64,000 nucleotides of DNA from Ruegeria meonggei (GTDB lineage Bacteria > Pseudomonadota > Alphaproteobacteria > Rhodobacterales > Rhodobacteraceae), in assembly GCF_900172215.1 (NCBI RefSeq), contig NZ_FWFP01000007.1, forward strand, positions 186,001 to 250,000, in the 5' to 3' direction. Both the position numbers and the translations under genes were made by a program. Positions 1 through 8,363 of this stretch are shown here, piece after piece. The notes below the pieces were generated by a model. It worked only from the letters and a program-made list of their open reading frames with translations. It was not told where the DNA came from and ran no database searches. Numbering within the stretch: the stretch's first letter is position 1; every line of letters begins with the position of its first letter.

Positions 1-703
1 CGTAATGCATAACCGTCGCCACCGAGGTCGACGCAAAGCACAGCAGGAAGCCATACATGATGGCGTGGTGGATGTGGCGTCGTGCCTGACTGAACCGGTC
101 TTCGTCCTCGAAGTTGCAGCCTTCGCCATGGCCTGCCGCCAAATCCTGCATCTTGCCCGCACGTTTGAGCGCAACCGTTAGATCAGACATCTGGATCGGT
201 TTGCCGTTCACCTCGGCCCAATAGCGCCTCAGGCTGAAGGCGATACTGAACAGAGGCAGCAGGAATGCAGGCGCAAAGATCGCGACCATCGCGTTGTGGG
301 ACAGGACGGCATAAAACCCTTCGCCTCCACTGGAACCGATGGCGCGGGTCGCCCAGAACAACAGGGCAAATCCGACCACCAACGCCAGGGCGATGGCCCC
401 GCCATGGGTGTGGAACCGGCGCGCCAGCGGCTGCGGCCAGGTGAATCTCTCCCAACTGTCCCGCCGCACCTCGGCCAGCGCCTTGGGCAGGTTCAGGTCA
501 AACGCGTGCGGGGCGGTGTACTGACAGGCGTAGTAACAGCCTCGGCAGTTGTGGCACAGGTTGGCCAGTTGCGTGATGTCCCCATCCGAGAACGCACGCT
601 CTGCGTGCAGCGACGGGAAGACCGAACAATAGCCCTCGCAATAGCGGCAGGCGTTGCAGATCTCGGCCTGACGGCGGGCTTCCTGAATAAGATCAGTTTG
701 CAT
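1..703 (-). CDS. tcuB: Tricarballylate utilization protein TcuB (C-terminus cut by window edge)
   Basis: Iron-sulfur and membrane subunit that passes electrons from TcuA-bound FADH2 to the quinone pool. The ATG at 703-701 starts a frame that stays open to the window edge (234 codons visible). Cysteine groups CNACRYCEGYC (about residues 16-26) and CHNCRGCYYAC (about 50-60) are the two 4Fe-4S ligand sets expected of the TcuB/CitB family. Hydrophobic segments follow at about residues 103-120 and 132-155, and another begins near the edge. The start lies 11 bp inside the end of tcuA, so the two are translationally coupled. Family assignment is strong; the natural substrate (tricarballylate or a related tricarboxylate) is inferred from the family and the neighbouring transporter genes. 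Confidence 0.88.
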   Translation of the reverse strand, partial: MQTDLIQEARRQAEICNACRYCEGYCSVFPSLHAERAFSDGDITQLANLCHNCRGCYYACQYTAPHAFDLNLPKALAEVRRDSWERFTWPQPLARRFHTHGGAIALALVVGFALLFWATRAIGSSGGEGFYAVLSHNAMVAIFAPAFLLPLFSIAFSLRRYWAEVNGKPIQMSDLTVALKRAGKMQDLAAGHGEGCNFEDEDRFSQARRHIHHAIMYGFLLCFASTSVATVMHY

Positions 704-2087
704 AAGCGGCGGCCTCTCGTCCTGCGATGCGTCCAAAAACAGTTCCGATGGTCATGCCAAAGCCCGCCAGATAGCCTTGCCCAAGGATCGACCCGGCCAT
801 GGTCTCGCCAGCGGCCCAAAGGTTTTTGATCTTGCCGCTTGGGGTCGAGCACTGGGCCGTCTCGTCGACCTTCAACCCAAGATAGGTAAAGGTCACGCCG
901 GTCCGCAGCGAATAGCCATAAAACGGCGGTTCGGTAATTGGGCGCGCCCAGTTGGTCTTGGGCGGGATCAGGCCCGAGGTCGTCACCCCGTCCAGTTCAG
1001 TCGGATGAAACCCACTGATGTCACCACAGGCGGCGTTGAATGCGCTAACGGTTGCTTTCAGTTTCTCTGCGGGCAGGTCCATCATCCCGGCCAATTCGTC
1101 CAACCTGTCCGCCTTTAGCGGAGGGAACACGGACGGCATGAACAGGTTCAGCGACTTGGCGTCGATGATGGCATATCCCACCTGATCCGGCTGCGCCGCC
1201 ACCAAACGGCCCCAGATCGCGTAGCGCTTGGGCCAGACGTCTTCGCCCTCGTCATAAAATCGTTCTGCATCCTTATTCACGACGATGGAAAACGGCACGC
1301 AGTCCAGACGGGTGACGATGCCGCCGTCAAACTTCGGCGCACGCCCGTCGATAGCCACGGCGTGGCATTGGGTCGGGTCACCGACGCTTTCTACTCCTTG
1401 GTCCAACAGATCAGACAGGACCACGCCTCGGTTGTACGGCGTTCCTCGGATCAGGAAGTTCTTTGCAGGTTCACCCCACGCGCGGGTGAGCCAATCGGTG
1501 TCGGCCTGAAAGCCGCCGGATGCGACGATTACTGCCTTCGGTGTGATCCGTTGAGACTGGCCTTCATAGGTGTAATCGACCCACTCGATCTGGTCGCTGT
1601 TCAGTTCCAGATGCGTGACCGCAGCTTCATAGAGCACATCTACACCCAAACCTGCCGCCGTGCGGTAATAGGCATTCACCAGAGATTTGCCGCCCCCCAT
1701 GAAAAACGCGTTGGTCCGTGCCAATGACAATGTGCCGGAAAGCGACGGCTGAAACCGGACCCCGTGCTCTTCCATCCACGGCAGGCATTCTTCCGACGTT
1801 CGGATCGCGAGGCGGGCCAGATGTTCATCGGTTTTGCCGCCGGTGACTTTCAGCAGATCCGAGAGGTATTCATCTTCGCTATACGCCTCGACGAGCGGAC
1901 CCAACGGGCCGGAATGCATACACCGAAAGTTGCGCGTATGGCGGGAGTTTCCGCCGCGATAAGGTTTTGGCGCCGTTTCAAGGATCAAAACGCGCGCGCC
2001 GGCCTCAGCTGCAGTCATCGCAGCGCAGAGAGCCGCATTGCCGCCACCGATCACAGCGATATCGTAAGCTTCCTTTGGGGTGGCCAT
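693..2087 (-). CDS. tcuA: FAD-dependent tricarballylate dehydrogenase TcuA
   Basis: Flavoprotein of the fumarate reductase/succinate dehydrogenase type that oxidises tricarballylate to cis-aconitate. The 464-residue length fits the family. The N-terminal dinucleotide-binding motif AVIGGGNAALCAA is at about residues 11-23, followed by the FAD-binding acidic end of strand 2 (LILETA). The C-terminus has the conserved AAGETMAGSILGQGYLAG stretch typical of this flavin family. It lies 11 bp downstream of the GntR regulator and overlaps tcuB by 11 bp, forming a regulator-tcuA-tcuB operon. No MFS transporter TcuC is seen here; the tripartite transporter at 6.2-9.5 kb may take that role, which is inference. 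Confidence 0.88.
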   Translation of the reverse strand: MATPKEAYDIAVIGGGNAALCAAMTAAEAGARVLILETAPKPYRGGNSRHTRNFRCMHSGPLGPLVEAYSEDEYLSDLLKVTGGKTDEHLARLAIRTSEECLPWMEEHGVRFQPSLSGTLSLARTNAFFMGGGKSLVNAYYRTAAGLGVDVLYEAAVTHLELNSDQIEWVDYTYEGQSQRITPKAVIVASGGFQADTDWLTRAWGEPAKNFLIRGTPYNRGVVLSDLLDQGVESVGDPTQCHAVAIDGRAPKFDGGIVTRLDCVPFSIVVNKDAERFYDEGEDVWPKRYAIWGRLVAAQPDQVGYAIIDAKSLNLFMPSVFPPLKADRLDELAGMMDLPAEKLKATVSAFNAACGDISGFHPTELDGVTTSGLIPPKTNWARPITEPPFYGYSLRTGVTFTYLGLKVDETAQCSTPSGKIKNLWAAGETMAGSILGQGYLAGFGMTIGTVFGRIAGREAAAYAN

Positions 2088-2098
2088 ATCCTGTCTAC

Positions 2099-2779
2099 CT
2101 AGTGATTTTCGTCGATTGAGCGGTCGCGGTCCTGCAACGCTCGGATGCGCATCCGTTGTGCCGCATGAATATGTGCGCGCATCTCTGTCTCGGCCGCTGC
2201 GCCATCGCGGGCCTTCAAAGCCGCCATAATGTGCCGATGCTCCGCCACTGCGGCCTCGGCGCGGTCGCTATCCAGCAATTGCGAGGGCCCCAGGATCAAC
2301 AGCGCCTTTTGCAGAGACAACATGGATTTTGTCAGAAACCGGTTCTTGGCCGCATCCAGCAACGTCGCATGGAAAATCCGGTTGATCCGCGCTGCCTCGG
2401 GGCCGGTGCCTGCCTCTGCCAGCCGGTCGTTCAGCACGTCCAATTCGTCCAATTCGACATCCGAGGCCGCCCGAGCCGCTAACCGGGCCGCAGTGCCCTC
2501 CAAAACGGCGCGCATTTCATACAGCTCCATCACCTCGGCATAGTCCAGACTGCGCACTGTCGCGCCCTGCCGCGGAACATGCGTGACCAGCCCATCCGTC
2601 TCCAATTGCCGGATCGCTTCGCGCACGGGGGTGCGACTAACGCCCAGCCTTTCAGAAAGCTCAATCTCGCGCAGGCGCTCGCCGGGCAGAAGGCTACCAT
2701 CGCGAATCTCATCCAGCAGGCGCTGATAGGCGGAGTTGCCTTGCGGGCCAGGCTGTAACGGGTCGTCTTGGATGGTCAT
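2099..2779 (-). CDS. GntR family regulator with FCD ligand-binding domain
   Basis: Transcription regulator of the FadR/FCD branch of the GntR family, 226 residues. The N-terminal winged helix contains LSERLGVSRTPVREAIRQLE (about residues 39-58), a clear GntR recognition-helix signature, and the C-terminal all-helical FCD domain carries histidines that usually bind a metal and an organic acid. I chose ATG 2779 because the alternative start at 2818 would put the first codons inside the inverted repeat at 2810-2827. It is the first gene of the tcuA-tcuB operon and diverges from the AbrB-like membrane gene. It probably represses the locus and responds to a tricarboxylate or a derivative. Salmonella uses a LysR-type TcuR, so the regulator type differs here. 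Confidence 0.85.
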   Translation of the reverse strand: MTIQDDPLQPGPQGNSAYQRLLDEIRDGSLLPGERLREIELSERLGVSRTPVREAIRQLETDGLVTHVPRQGATVRSLDYAEVMELYEMRAVLEGTAARLAARAASDVELDELDVLNDRLAEAGTGPEAARINRIFHATLLDAAKNRFLTKSMLSLQKALLILGPSQLLDSDRAEAAVAEHRHIMAALKARDGAAAETEMRAHIHAAQRMRIRALQDRDRSIDENH

Positions 2780-2809
2780 CGAGTGCTCACTTGTCTTCTT
2801 GCGTCCACT

Positions 2810-2827
2810 TGTATACATTTGGATACA
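2810..2827. promoter_or_regulatory. Putative GntR operator (inverted repeat TGTAT-N8-ATACA)
   Basis: The arms TGTAT (2810-2814) and ATACA (2823-2827) form an inverted repeat in the 78-bp gap between the divergent GntR and AbrB-like genes. GTATAC cores are typical of FCD-type GntR operators, and the same hexamer recurs as a perfect palindrome at 5121-5136. Function is inferred from motif and position. Confidence 0.5.
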
Positions 2828-2857
2828 TATTGAGTCAACCGCATCGGAATCTGCGCA

Positions 2858-3922
2858 TTGCCTGACCAGAAAAACGAACCCTCAGCTTTAAGAAAGCGCG
2901 CCCTGACGTTCGGGCTTGCGATGCTGGGCACCGGAGTTTTCTGGCTGCTGGATCTGCCCCTGCCATTCTTATTCGGCCCGATGAGCGCTTGTCTGATCGC
3001 CGCCCTGGCTCATGCGCCGATGGAAGGGTTCGGGCAGGTCTCGGTGGCGGCCCGAACCATCCTTGGCGTGGCAGTCGGGGCGTCGATCACCCCGGCTCTG
3101 TTTGTTGAATTGCCGAAGATGGCTGCGTCAATAACGCTGGTCCCGTTCTTTATCCTGCTGATCGCCCTGGTCGGAGTACCGTTCTTCCGCAAGGTCTGGG
3201 GCTTTGACACGACAACCGCCTTTTACGCCGCCATGCCTGGCGGGTTGCAGGACATGATCATCTTCGGCACCGAGGCTGGGGCGAACCCGCGTACCCTCTC
3301 TCTGATCCATGGCACGCGCGTGCTGATCATCGTGACGCTGGCCCCCTTGTTTCTCACTGTGTTCTATGGCGCCGAACTCACCAACCCAATCGGAGAGCCT
3401 GCGCGCGACCTGCCAGTGCATGAGTTGGCCCTGATGGTTCTGTCGGCCTTCGTTGGTTGGAAAGGCGGAGAGCGCATTGGTCTGTTCGGAGCGTCCATTC
3501 TCGGTCCGATGATCCTGACGGCGGCCCTGTCGCTGGGCGATTTTATCCATACCCGCCCCCCGCGCGAGGCTATTCTGGCTGCGCAGTTCTTTATCGGCTG
3601 CGCGATTGGCGTGAAGTTTGTGGGCGTCACCTGGGTGGAACTGCGCAAAGTCGTGGCGGCGGGTTGCGCCTATGTGGTTGTTCTGGCTGTGCTGGCCGCG
3701 GCCTTCACCGCCGTTGTGACCACTTTGGGTTTCGGCCAACCGGTCGAGGCGTTTCTGGCCTTTGCCCCCGGCGGGCAAGCTGAGATGACGGTTCTGGCCA
3801 TTGTCTCGGGTGCGGATCTGGGCTTTGTGATCACCCATCATCTAACAAGGATCGTGTTGGTGATCATCGGCGCGCCCATCGCGGCAAATCTTATTCTGCG
3901 TTGGTCCAAACCTCGGGGTTGA
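2858..3922 (+). CDS. AbrB family (AmoA-like) integral membrane protein
   Basis: Multi-span inner membrane protein of 354 residues, made largely of hydrophobic helices with the twofold AbrB-duplication pattern: glycine/proline-rich segments LPFLFGPMSACLIAAL near residue 35 and a related FGASILGPMILTAALSLG near residue 215. The family is often annotated as ammonia monooxygenase-like or AbrB-type transport regulator; its biochemical function is not established. The start is a TTG at 2858; no better ATG is in frame before the first helix. It diverges from the GntR gene and shares the inverted repeat at 2810-2827, which suggests co-regulation with tricarboxylate use. Its last 32 bp overlap the 3' end of the convergent dehydrogenase gene. 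Confidence 0.8.
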   Translation: MPDQKNEPSALRKRALTFGLAMLGTGVFWLLDLPLPFLFGPMSACLIAALAHAPMEGFGQVSVAARTILGVAVGASITPALFVELPKMAASITLVPFFILLIALVGVPFFRKVWGFDTTTAFYAAMPGGLQDMIIFGTEAGANPRTLSLIHGTRVLIIVTLAPLFLTVFYGAELTNPIGEPARDLPVHELALMVLSAFVGWKGGERIGLFGASILGPMILTAALSLGDFIHTRPPREAILAAQFFIGCAIGVKFVGVTWVELRKVVAAGCAYVVVLAVLAAAFTAVVTTLGFGQPVEAFLAFAPGGQAEMTVLAIVSGADLGFVITHHLTRIVLVIIGAPIAANLILRWSKPRG

Positions 3923-4871
3923 TCGTGTGGATCGGAGCGCCTTCGGCATATGCGTTCACCTGATCGAAAATATCCGCGAATTGCAGGTCGAACTCGTCCT
4001 CTGTTACGAAGCCAATATGCGGTGTTGCGATCAGGTTAGGATGCGACAACAAAGGATCGGTCGGATCGGTCAGTGGCTCGGAATCGAACACATCAATCGC
4101 CGCTTTGCCGGGGCGACCGACGTTCAGCGCCTCAAGCAAAGCACCAGGTGCGATCAGCCCGGCTCGCGAGGTGTTCACAAACAGCGCCTCCGGCTGCATC
4201 TGTGCGAAATCCGATGCGGTAATGATCCCGCGCGTATCCGGTTTCAAGCGCACATGGACCGAGACAACATCGCTGCTGCCAAAGAACGCTTCACGGCTGG
4301 GCGCGACCTGCGCGCCATCGGCCTGCGCACGCGCCCGGCCTTCTACGGATGACCACCAGACCACATTCATCCCAAAGGCCTCGGCATAACTTGCAATGGC
4401 GCGAGCAATGCGGCCATAGCCATAGAGCCCCAACTGACGCCCCCGCAGCGTCTTGCCCACGCCCGCCTGCCAGTGCCCTGCTTTGACCGAGGCCATTTGT
4501 GCGGGCAAATCCCGCATCCCGACCATGATTAACGCCCAAGTAAGTTCAGCTGCAGCATAAGACGGCGTTCCACCATGCATGTTCGAACACAACAACACGC
4601 GGTGATCTGTACAGGCTTCGACATCGACATGAGGATAAACGCTGCGCTGGCTGATCAGTTTCAGGTTCGGTAACTTCCCCAGCAAGGAGCGAGTGACTTT
4701 GGTACGTTCGCGAAACAGCACCAGCACCTCTGCTTCCTGCAATCTCTCGGCCAGAGTGTCAGTGTCTTCGACATGATCCGTCCATACCGTCACCTCATGA
4801 CCCGTGAGTCTCTCAAAGCAAGGCAGGCCACGAAGCGTGTCAAACCAGTCATCCAGAATGTGTACGTTCAT
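3891..4871 (-). CDS. D-2-hydroxyacid dehydrogenase family protein
   Basis: NAD(P)-dependent dehydrogenase of the phosphoglycerate/D-lactate dehydrogenase superfamily, 326 residues. The Rossmann motif GLYGYGRIARAI is at about residues 148-159. The three catalytic positions are recognisable: Arg in VHVRLKPDTRG, Glu in IDVFDSEPL, and His in ATPHIGF near the C-terminus. Substrate cannot be read from sequence. Its ATG overlaps the stop of the 78-residue gene upstream (ATGA), so the pair is a two-gene operon behind the palindrome at 5121-5136. Convergent overlap of 32 bp with the AbrB-like gene. Confidence 0.85.
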   Translation of the reverse strand: MNVHILDDWFDTLRGLPCFERLTGHEVTVWTDHVEDTDTLAERLQEAEVLVLFRERTKVTRSLLGKLPNLKLISQRSVYPHVDVEACTDHRVLLCSNMHGGTPSYAAAELTWALIMVGMRDLPAQMASVKAGHWQAGVGKTLRGRQLGLYGYGRIARAIASYAEAFGMNVVWWSSVEGRARAQADGAQVAPSREAFFGSSDVVSVHVRLKPDTRGIITASDFAQMQPEALFVNTSRAGLIAPGALLEALNVGRPGKAAIDVFDSEPLTDPTDPLLSHPNLIATPHIGFVTEDEFDLQFADIFDQVNAYAEGAPIHTINPEVWTNAE

Positions 4872-5104
4872 CGGCTTTCGATACCCTTCCCGGTGGTCAG
4901 CTTTCTTGGGGTTGGCACAAAATGCGGCGCGTCTAGCGCGGCCAGCGCGCTTCGGACGCGTTCGATTTGGTCCAGCAGATGGTTGAACTGCTCATCGCAC
5001 CCGGCGATCGGCGTCGGGTACTCTGCCATGTCCCGCCGCAGGGCCGCTTGTGCCAGCTTGAGTTCCTGACGCGCGATATCGAGGCATTCCAAGTAGTCGT
5101 CCAT
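4868..5104 (-). CDS. Small conserved-looking helical protein, function unknown
   Basis: 78 residues, highly charged and probably mostly helical: heptad-like leucine/isoleucine spacing runs through residues 4-60. No domain recognised. It is translated immediately before the 2-hydroxyacid dehydrogenase with a 4-bp ATGA overlap, and its start lies 17 bp from a perfect GTATAC palindrome. The coupling argues that it is real and acts with the dehydrogenase or in the same pathway. Confidence 0.65.
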   Translation of the reverse strand: MDDYLECLDIARQELKLAQAALRRDMAEYPTPIAGCDEQFNHLLDQIERVRSALAALDAPHFVPTPRKLTTGKGIESR

Positions 5105-5120
5105 CGTGACCTCCGCTATT

Positions 5121-5136
5121 GTATACTATAGTATAC
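5121..5136. promoter_or_regulatory. Perfect 16-bp palindrome GTATACTATAGTATAC, putative GntR operator
   Basis: The 16 bases read identically on both strands and contain the GTATAC core seen at the GntR gene's own start region. It sits 17 bp upstream of the small gene leading the dehydrogenase operon and downstream of the PrpF-type gene, where an operator or overlapping -10 element would be expected. Binding by the window's GntR protein is inference. Confidence 0.55.
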
Positions 5137-5154
5137 TTAACATGGATTGCCCGA

Positions 5155-6243
5155 TCAACTCTCCTTCCACACCGATTTCGGCACATAGACATGCCCGTCC
5201 GCCAGCTTGCGCGCGGTTCGCACCAAGCCCGCCGCTTTCACCGTGAATCCTTCATCGGTTGAAAAATCCACCAACACGTCAATCTTGCCTGAGGCGTGCT
5301 CCAGCACGACTTCAGCCGGGCTTGCCGTGTGGCGATCCAGCAGACCGTCCGCAACGGTCCCGGGCGTCAAAGCGCAAGACGCCATGCATTGCGCCCCGGT
5401 GACGGCCATGGTCGGGTGCGTTTTCCAGGGCATGAAATACCGCACTGCAAGCGTTCCGCCGTCTCTGGCAGGCGCGACAAGGCCGAATTTGGGTGTCACT
5501 GACTTCGACACGTCTCCCATACCCATCCGTTCCCCGGCTTCGATCCGCACCGCCTCCATCTGGTCAAAAAAGGCCCGGTTGCCGTCCAGCTCCTCGGCGC
5601 TTTCGTAGCCGGTCAAACCGAAGTCGGCGGCACGGGCAATGGCCATCGGCATGGCGACATCCATGCAAGTCAGTTCAATACCTTGAACGGTATCGCGCAG
5701 TTTGCCCGTGGGCATAAAAGCTCCGGTTGCCGAGCCCACCACGCCCATGAAACTCAGCTGCACCGGCGCGGAATGACCGGGAACGCCTGCAATTTCCGCA
5801 TCGCCCTCATAGGTCAATTCGCCCCCGGGTGTATTCACCTTTGCCACGACACGAGCCCCAGTGTTGACGGCCCGAATGCGAATTTCGGTTTCATCGCCCT
5901 GCGGTTTGAACAGGCCCATCTCGATAGCCGCAGGGGCAACCCCGGACAGGATGTTGCCGCAAGTCGGTTTGAAATCGACCAGCTTGTCCTCGACCGAGAC
6001 CTGCGCAAAGAAATAGTCGATATCGGCCCAGTCATCCTCGCCGACCGACAGCATCGCGACCTTTGTGGTCACCGCCGCGCCGCCGCCGATGCCGTCGATG
6101 TTCAGCGACTGCCCGGACCCAAGAGCGGCGATCAGCACCTTGGCCAGCGCGTCCAGATCCTCAGGCAAATCCGAGCGGCGGAAATACGGGCCTTTCGACG
6201 TGCCGCCACGCATCAAGATATAAGGGATTGCGGTTTGAGTCAT
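5155..6243 (-). CDS. PrpF / 4-oxalomesaconate tautomerase family isomerase
   Basis: 362-residue protein of the PrpF family (diaminopimelate-epimerase fold). The signature MRGGTSKGPYF is at residues 11-21, and further family blocks include DGIGGGAAVTTKVA (about 49-62) and the central PTCGNILSGVAP (about 93-104). Members isomerise double bonds in polycarboxylates: trans-/cis-aconitate in PrpF and 4-oxalomesaconate in GalD. Next to TcuAB and a tricarboxylate transporter, aconitate isomerisation is a reasonable inference, but the GalD-type reaction cannot be excluded. It begins 10 bp after the TctA-TctB fusion gene, so it is the last gene of the transporter operon. Confidence 0.83.
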   Translation of the reverse strand: MTQTAIPYILMRGGTSKGPYFRRSDLPEDLDALAKVLIAALGSGQSLNIDGIGGGAAVTTKVAMLSVGEDDWADIDYFFAQVSVEDKLVDFKPTCGNILSGVAPAAIEMGLFKPQGDETEIRIRAVNTGARVVAKVNTPGGELTYEGDAEIAGVPGHSAPVQLSFMGVVGSATGAFMPTGKLRDTVQGIELTCMDVAMPMAIARAADFGLTGYESAEELDGNRAFFDQMEAVRIEAGERMGMGDVSKSVTPKFGLVAPARDGGTLAVRYFMPWKTHPTMAVTGAQCMASCALTPGTVADGLLDRHTASPAEVVLEHASGKIDVLVDFSTDEGFTVKAAGLVRTARKLADGHVYVPKSVWKES

Positions 6244-6253
6244 TTTGAACCCC

Positions 6254-8284
6254 TCACTTCAACGGCCAGGGCAGGCTGACCATGTCCTGCAACAGACCTG
6301 GCGGGAAATCGCGGTTCAGAGCGCCCGCCATCAGGCACATGAACCCGATGCCGCAGGCGGTCAGGATCAGAGTCATCTGCCAGCTGGACCCGGCGTGGAT
6401 ACGGAGAAAGGCGATCAGGAACCCTATCAGGGCGAGGATGAAGCCCACCACCCACGTGGCCGCGATCAAACTGGCGAACCACGCCAGAGTGGACCACAGA
6501 CCGTGGGGTGCGCTGGCGTCTTCACCGGCGATTTCCTTGTCGGCAAAGATCACGTCGCCTTCGGGACGTCGCATCATCTGGATTAGAAGGATCACGCAAC
6601 AGAATAGCGAGACGCTGCCGATAACCAGCGGGATGATCTTGTCGGTCATATTGTAGTCGGGGATCATGTTGGCGTTGACCAAAGCGACGATCAGATAGGC
6701 CATGATCACCAGCAGAAAGATAAGCGGCGCGCGTTTGGTACCGGCCTGAACATCACCCTCGGCCATGATCATCTTGGCCTGCCGGATACCCAGAATGACC
6801 GAAACAACCGTGACCACGATCAGCACGATGACGATTGGGCTGAAGACGTACTCCATGCCTTCGCCAAAGCTTTTTCGGAAGCGGAAAGAGGCGATCTGAA
6901 ACGCCTGGTTGGTGAACTTTTCAACCGGGTTCGACAAAACGAACCCGATCAGAAAGGCCGGACGCGACCAGTCGAAACGACGCAGGAAGATGCCGATCAG
7001 GCCGATGACGAACAGGGCCAGCAGGTCTTCGGAGTTTTGGCCGGACTGGAAAGCCGCAAAGCTGATCAGCATGAACAGAAACGGCGCCAGATAGGTGAAG
7101 CGGATTGTCGTCAGCTTGGCGATCCCACCCGAGGCAGCAATACACAGGATAGTCCCCACCACGTTGGCGAGAGCCAGCAACCAGACAATTGAATAGGTGA
7201 TGTCGAGATTATCCTTGAGCATGCTAGGACCGACCTCGATATCGCCGGATCCCAACAGTGCAACAGCGCCGATAAAGATCGCCATGGAACCCGAGCCGGG
7301 GATACCAAACAGCAGCGTTGGGACGAGCCCCCCGCCCTCCTTGGCGTTGTTCGAGCTTTCCGGCCCGATGACGCCACGCACTTCGCCTTTGCCGAAGTTG
7401 CTTTTGTCTTTGGTCGATTGAACCGAATGGCCATAAGCGATCCAGTCAACAACCGAGCCACCAAGGCCGGGAATAACACCGACAACCACGCCAATGATCG
7501 AACAGCGGACCGACAACCAGATGTTCGCAGCCCAGTCTTTGACGCCATCAAGCCATCCAGCCCCTAGCGAAGCGCCCTTGGCAATGGATCGGTCTTGTCG
7601 CAACAGCGAGACGATTTCGGGCACCGCAAAGATACCCAAGCCAACGATGACCAACTTCAGACCATCGGTCAGGTAAGGAATGTCATAAGTCGCCATACGC
7701 AGCGAACCGCCTGCGTCCGCCTCGCCAATGGTGCCGACCATCAGGCCCAGCCCAGCGGCGGCGACACCCTTAAGCGGGATACGTCCGGCTAGAATGGCGA
7801 CCATCGACAAGCCAAGAATGGTGATCATCAGCATCTCGGGCAGACCGAATGCCAGAACGATGGGCCGCGCGACCAAGATGAACATGGTCAGAAAAGTTGC
7901 GCCGACCAAACCGCCAAACAGCGATGAAGCAAAGGCCGCTGACAATGCCCGCGCGGCCTCGCCCTTTTTCGCCATCGGGAAGCCGTCCAGCACCGTAGCC
8001 TGCGAGGCAGAGCTACCGGGGATGCCCATAAGAACTGATGCGAAGGTGTCAGAGGTCGGAACAACGGCAACCATTCCGATCATCAACGCCAATCCAAGGA
8101 TCGGGTCCATGCCGAACATGAAAGGCAGCAATAGGGACAGACCAGCAATACCGCCAAGCCCCGGGAAAACACCTACGGCCAGTCCCATAACGACACCAAG
8201 AACAAGGTACCCCAGAACGATAGGTTGCAGGATCAGACCCCACGCGTCACTGAGCGCAGGAACAGCTGTGGCGAAAACCTCCAT
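6254..8284 (-). CDS. Tripartite tricarboxylate transporter permease, TctA-TctB fusion
   Basis: 676-residue inner-membrane protein. Residues 1 to about 505 are the large TctA subunit with about 12 membrane segments and the family motifs LAVGVFPGLGGIAGLSLLLP (about 36-55) and a second repeat GVIPGLGGSVVDW. Residues about 520-676 match a small TctB subunit with four membrane helices, ending with the NRDFPPGLLQ block. In many bacteria TctA and TctB are separate genes; here they are one frame without interruption. It lies between tctC and the PrpF-type gene and forms their shared operon. With TctC it imports a tricarboxylate, probably driven by an ion gradient. Confidence 0.9.
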   Translation of the reverse strand: MEVFATAVPALSDAWGLILQPIVLGYLVLGVVMGLAVGVFPGLGGIAGLSLLLPFMFGMDPILGLALMIGMVAVVPTSDTFASVLMGIPGSSASQATVLDGFPMAKKGEAARALSAAFASSLFGGLVGATFLTMFILVARPIVLAFGLPEMLMITILGLSMVAILAGRIPLKGVAAAGLGLMVGTIGEADAGGSLRMATYDIPYLTDGLKLVIVGLGIFAVPEIVSLLRQDRSIAKGASLGAGWLDGVKDWAANIWLSVRCSIIGVVVGVIPGLGGSVVDWIAYGHSVQSTKDKSNFGKGEVRGVIGPESSNNAKEGGGLVPTLLFGIPGSGSMAIFIGAVALLGSGDIEVGPSMLKDNLDITYSIVWLLALANVVGTILCIAASGGIAKLTTIRFTYLAPFLFMLISFAAFQSGQNSEDLLALFVIGLIGIFLRRFDWSRPAFLIGFVLSNPVEKFTNQAFQIASFRFRKSFGEGMEYVFSPIVIVLIVVTVVSVILGIRQAKMIMAEGDVQAGTKRAPLIFLLVIMAYLIVALVNANMIPDYNMTDKIIPLVIGSVSLFCCVILLIQMMRRPEGDVIFADKEIAGEDASAPHGLWSTLAWFASLIAATWVVGFILALIGFLIAFLRIHAGSSWQMTLILTACGIGFMCLMAGALNRDFPPGLLQDMVSLPWPLK

Positions 8285-8363
8285 AGCGGCCGCCTTTCAT
8301 AAATTGTCTTGTGTTTGGAAAAGCGCGCGCCCGACATTGGGGCACGCGCGGTGGTGTTTGGGC

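Noticed and set aside
183-829. Several frames of 60-177 codons on both strands
   Set aside because: All shadow the TcuB and TcuA coding sequences, which carry clear cofactor motifs.
3128-3841. 237-codon minus-strand frame
   Set aside because: Antisense shadow of the AbrB-like gene with no ribosome site and low-complexity composition.
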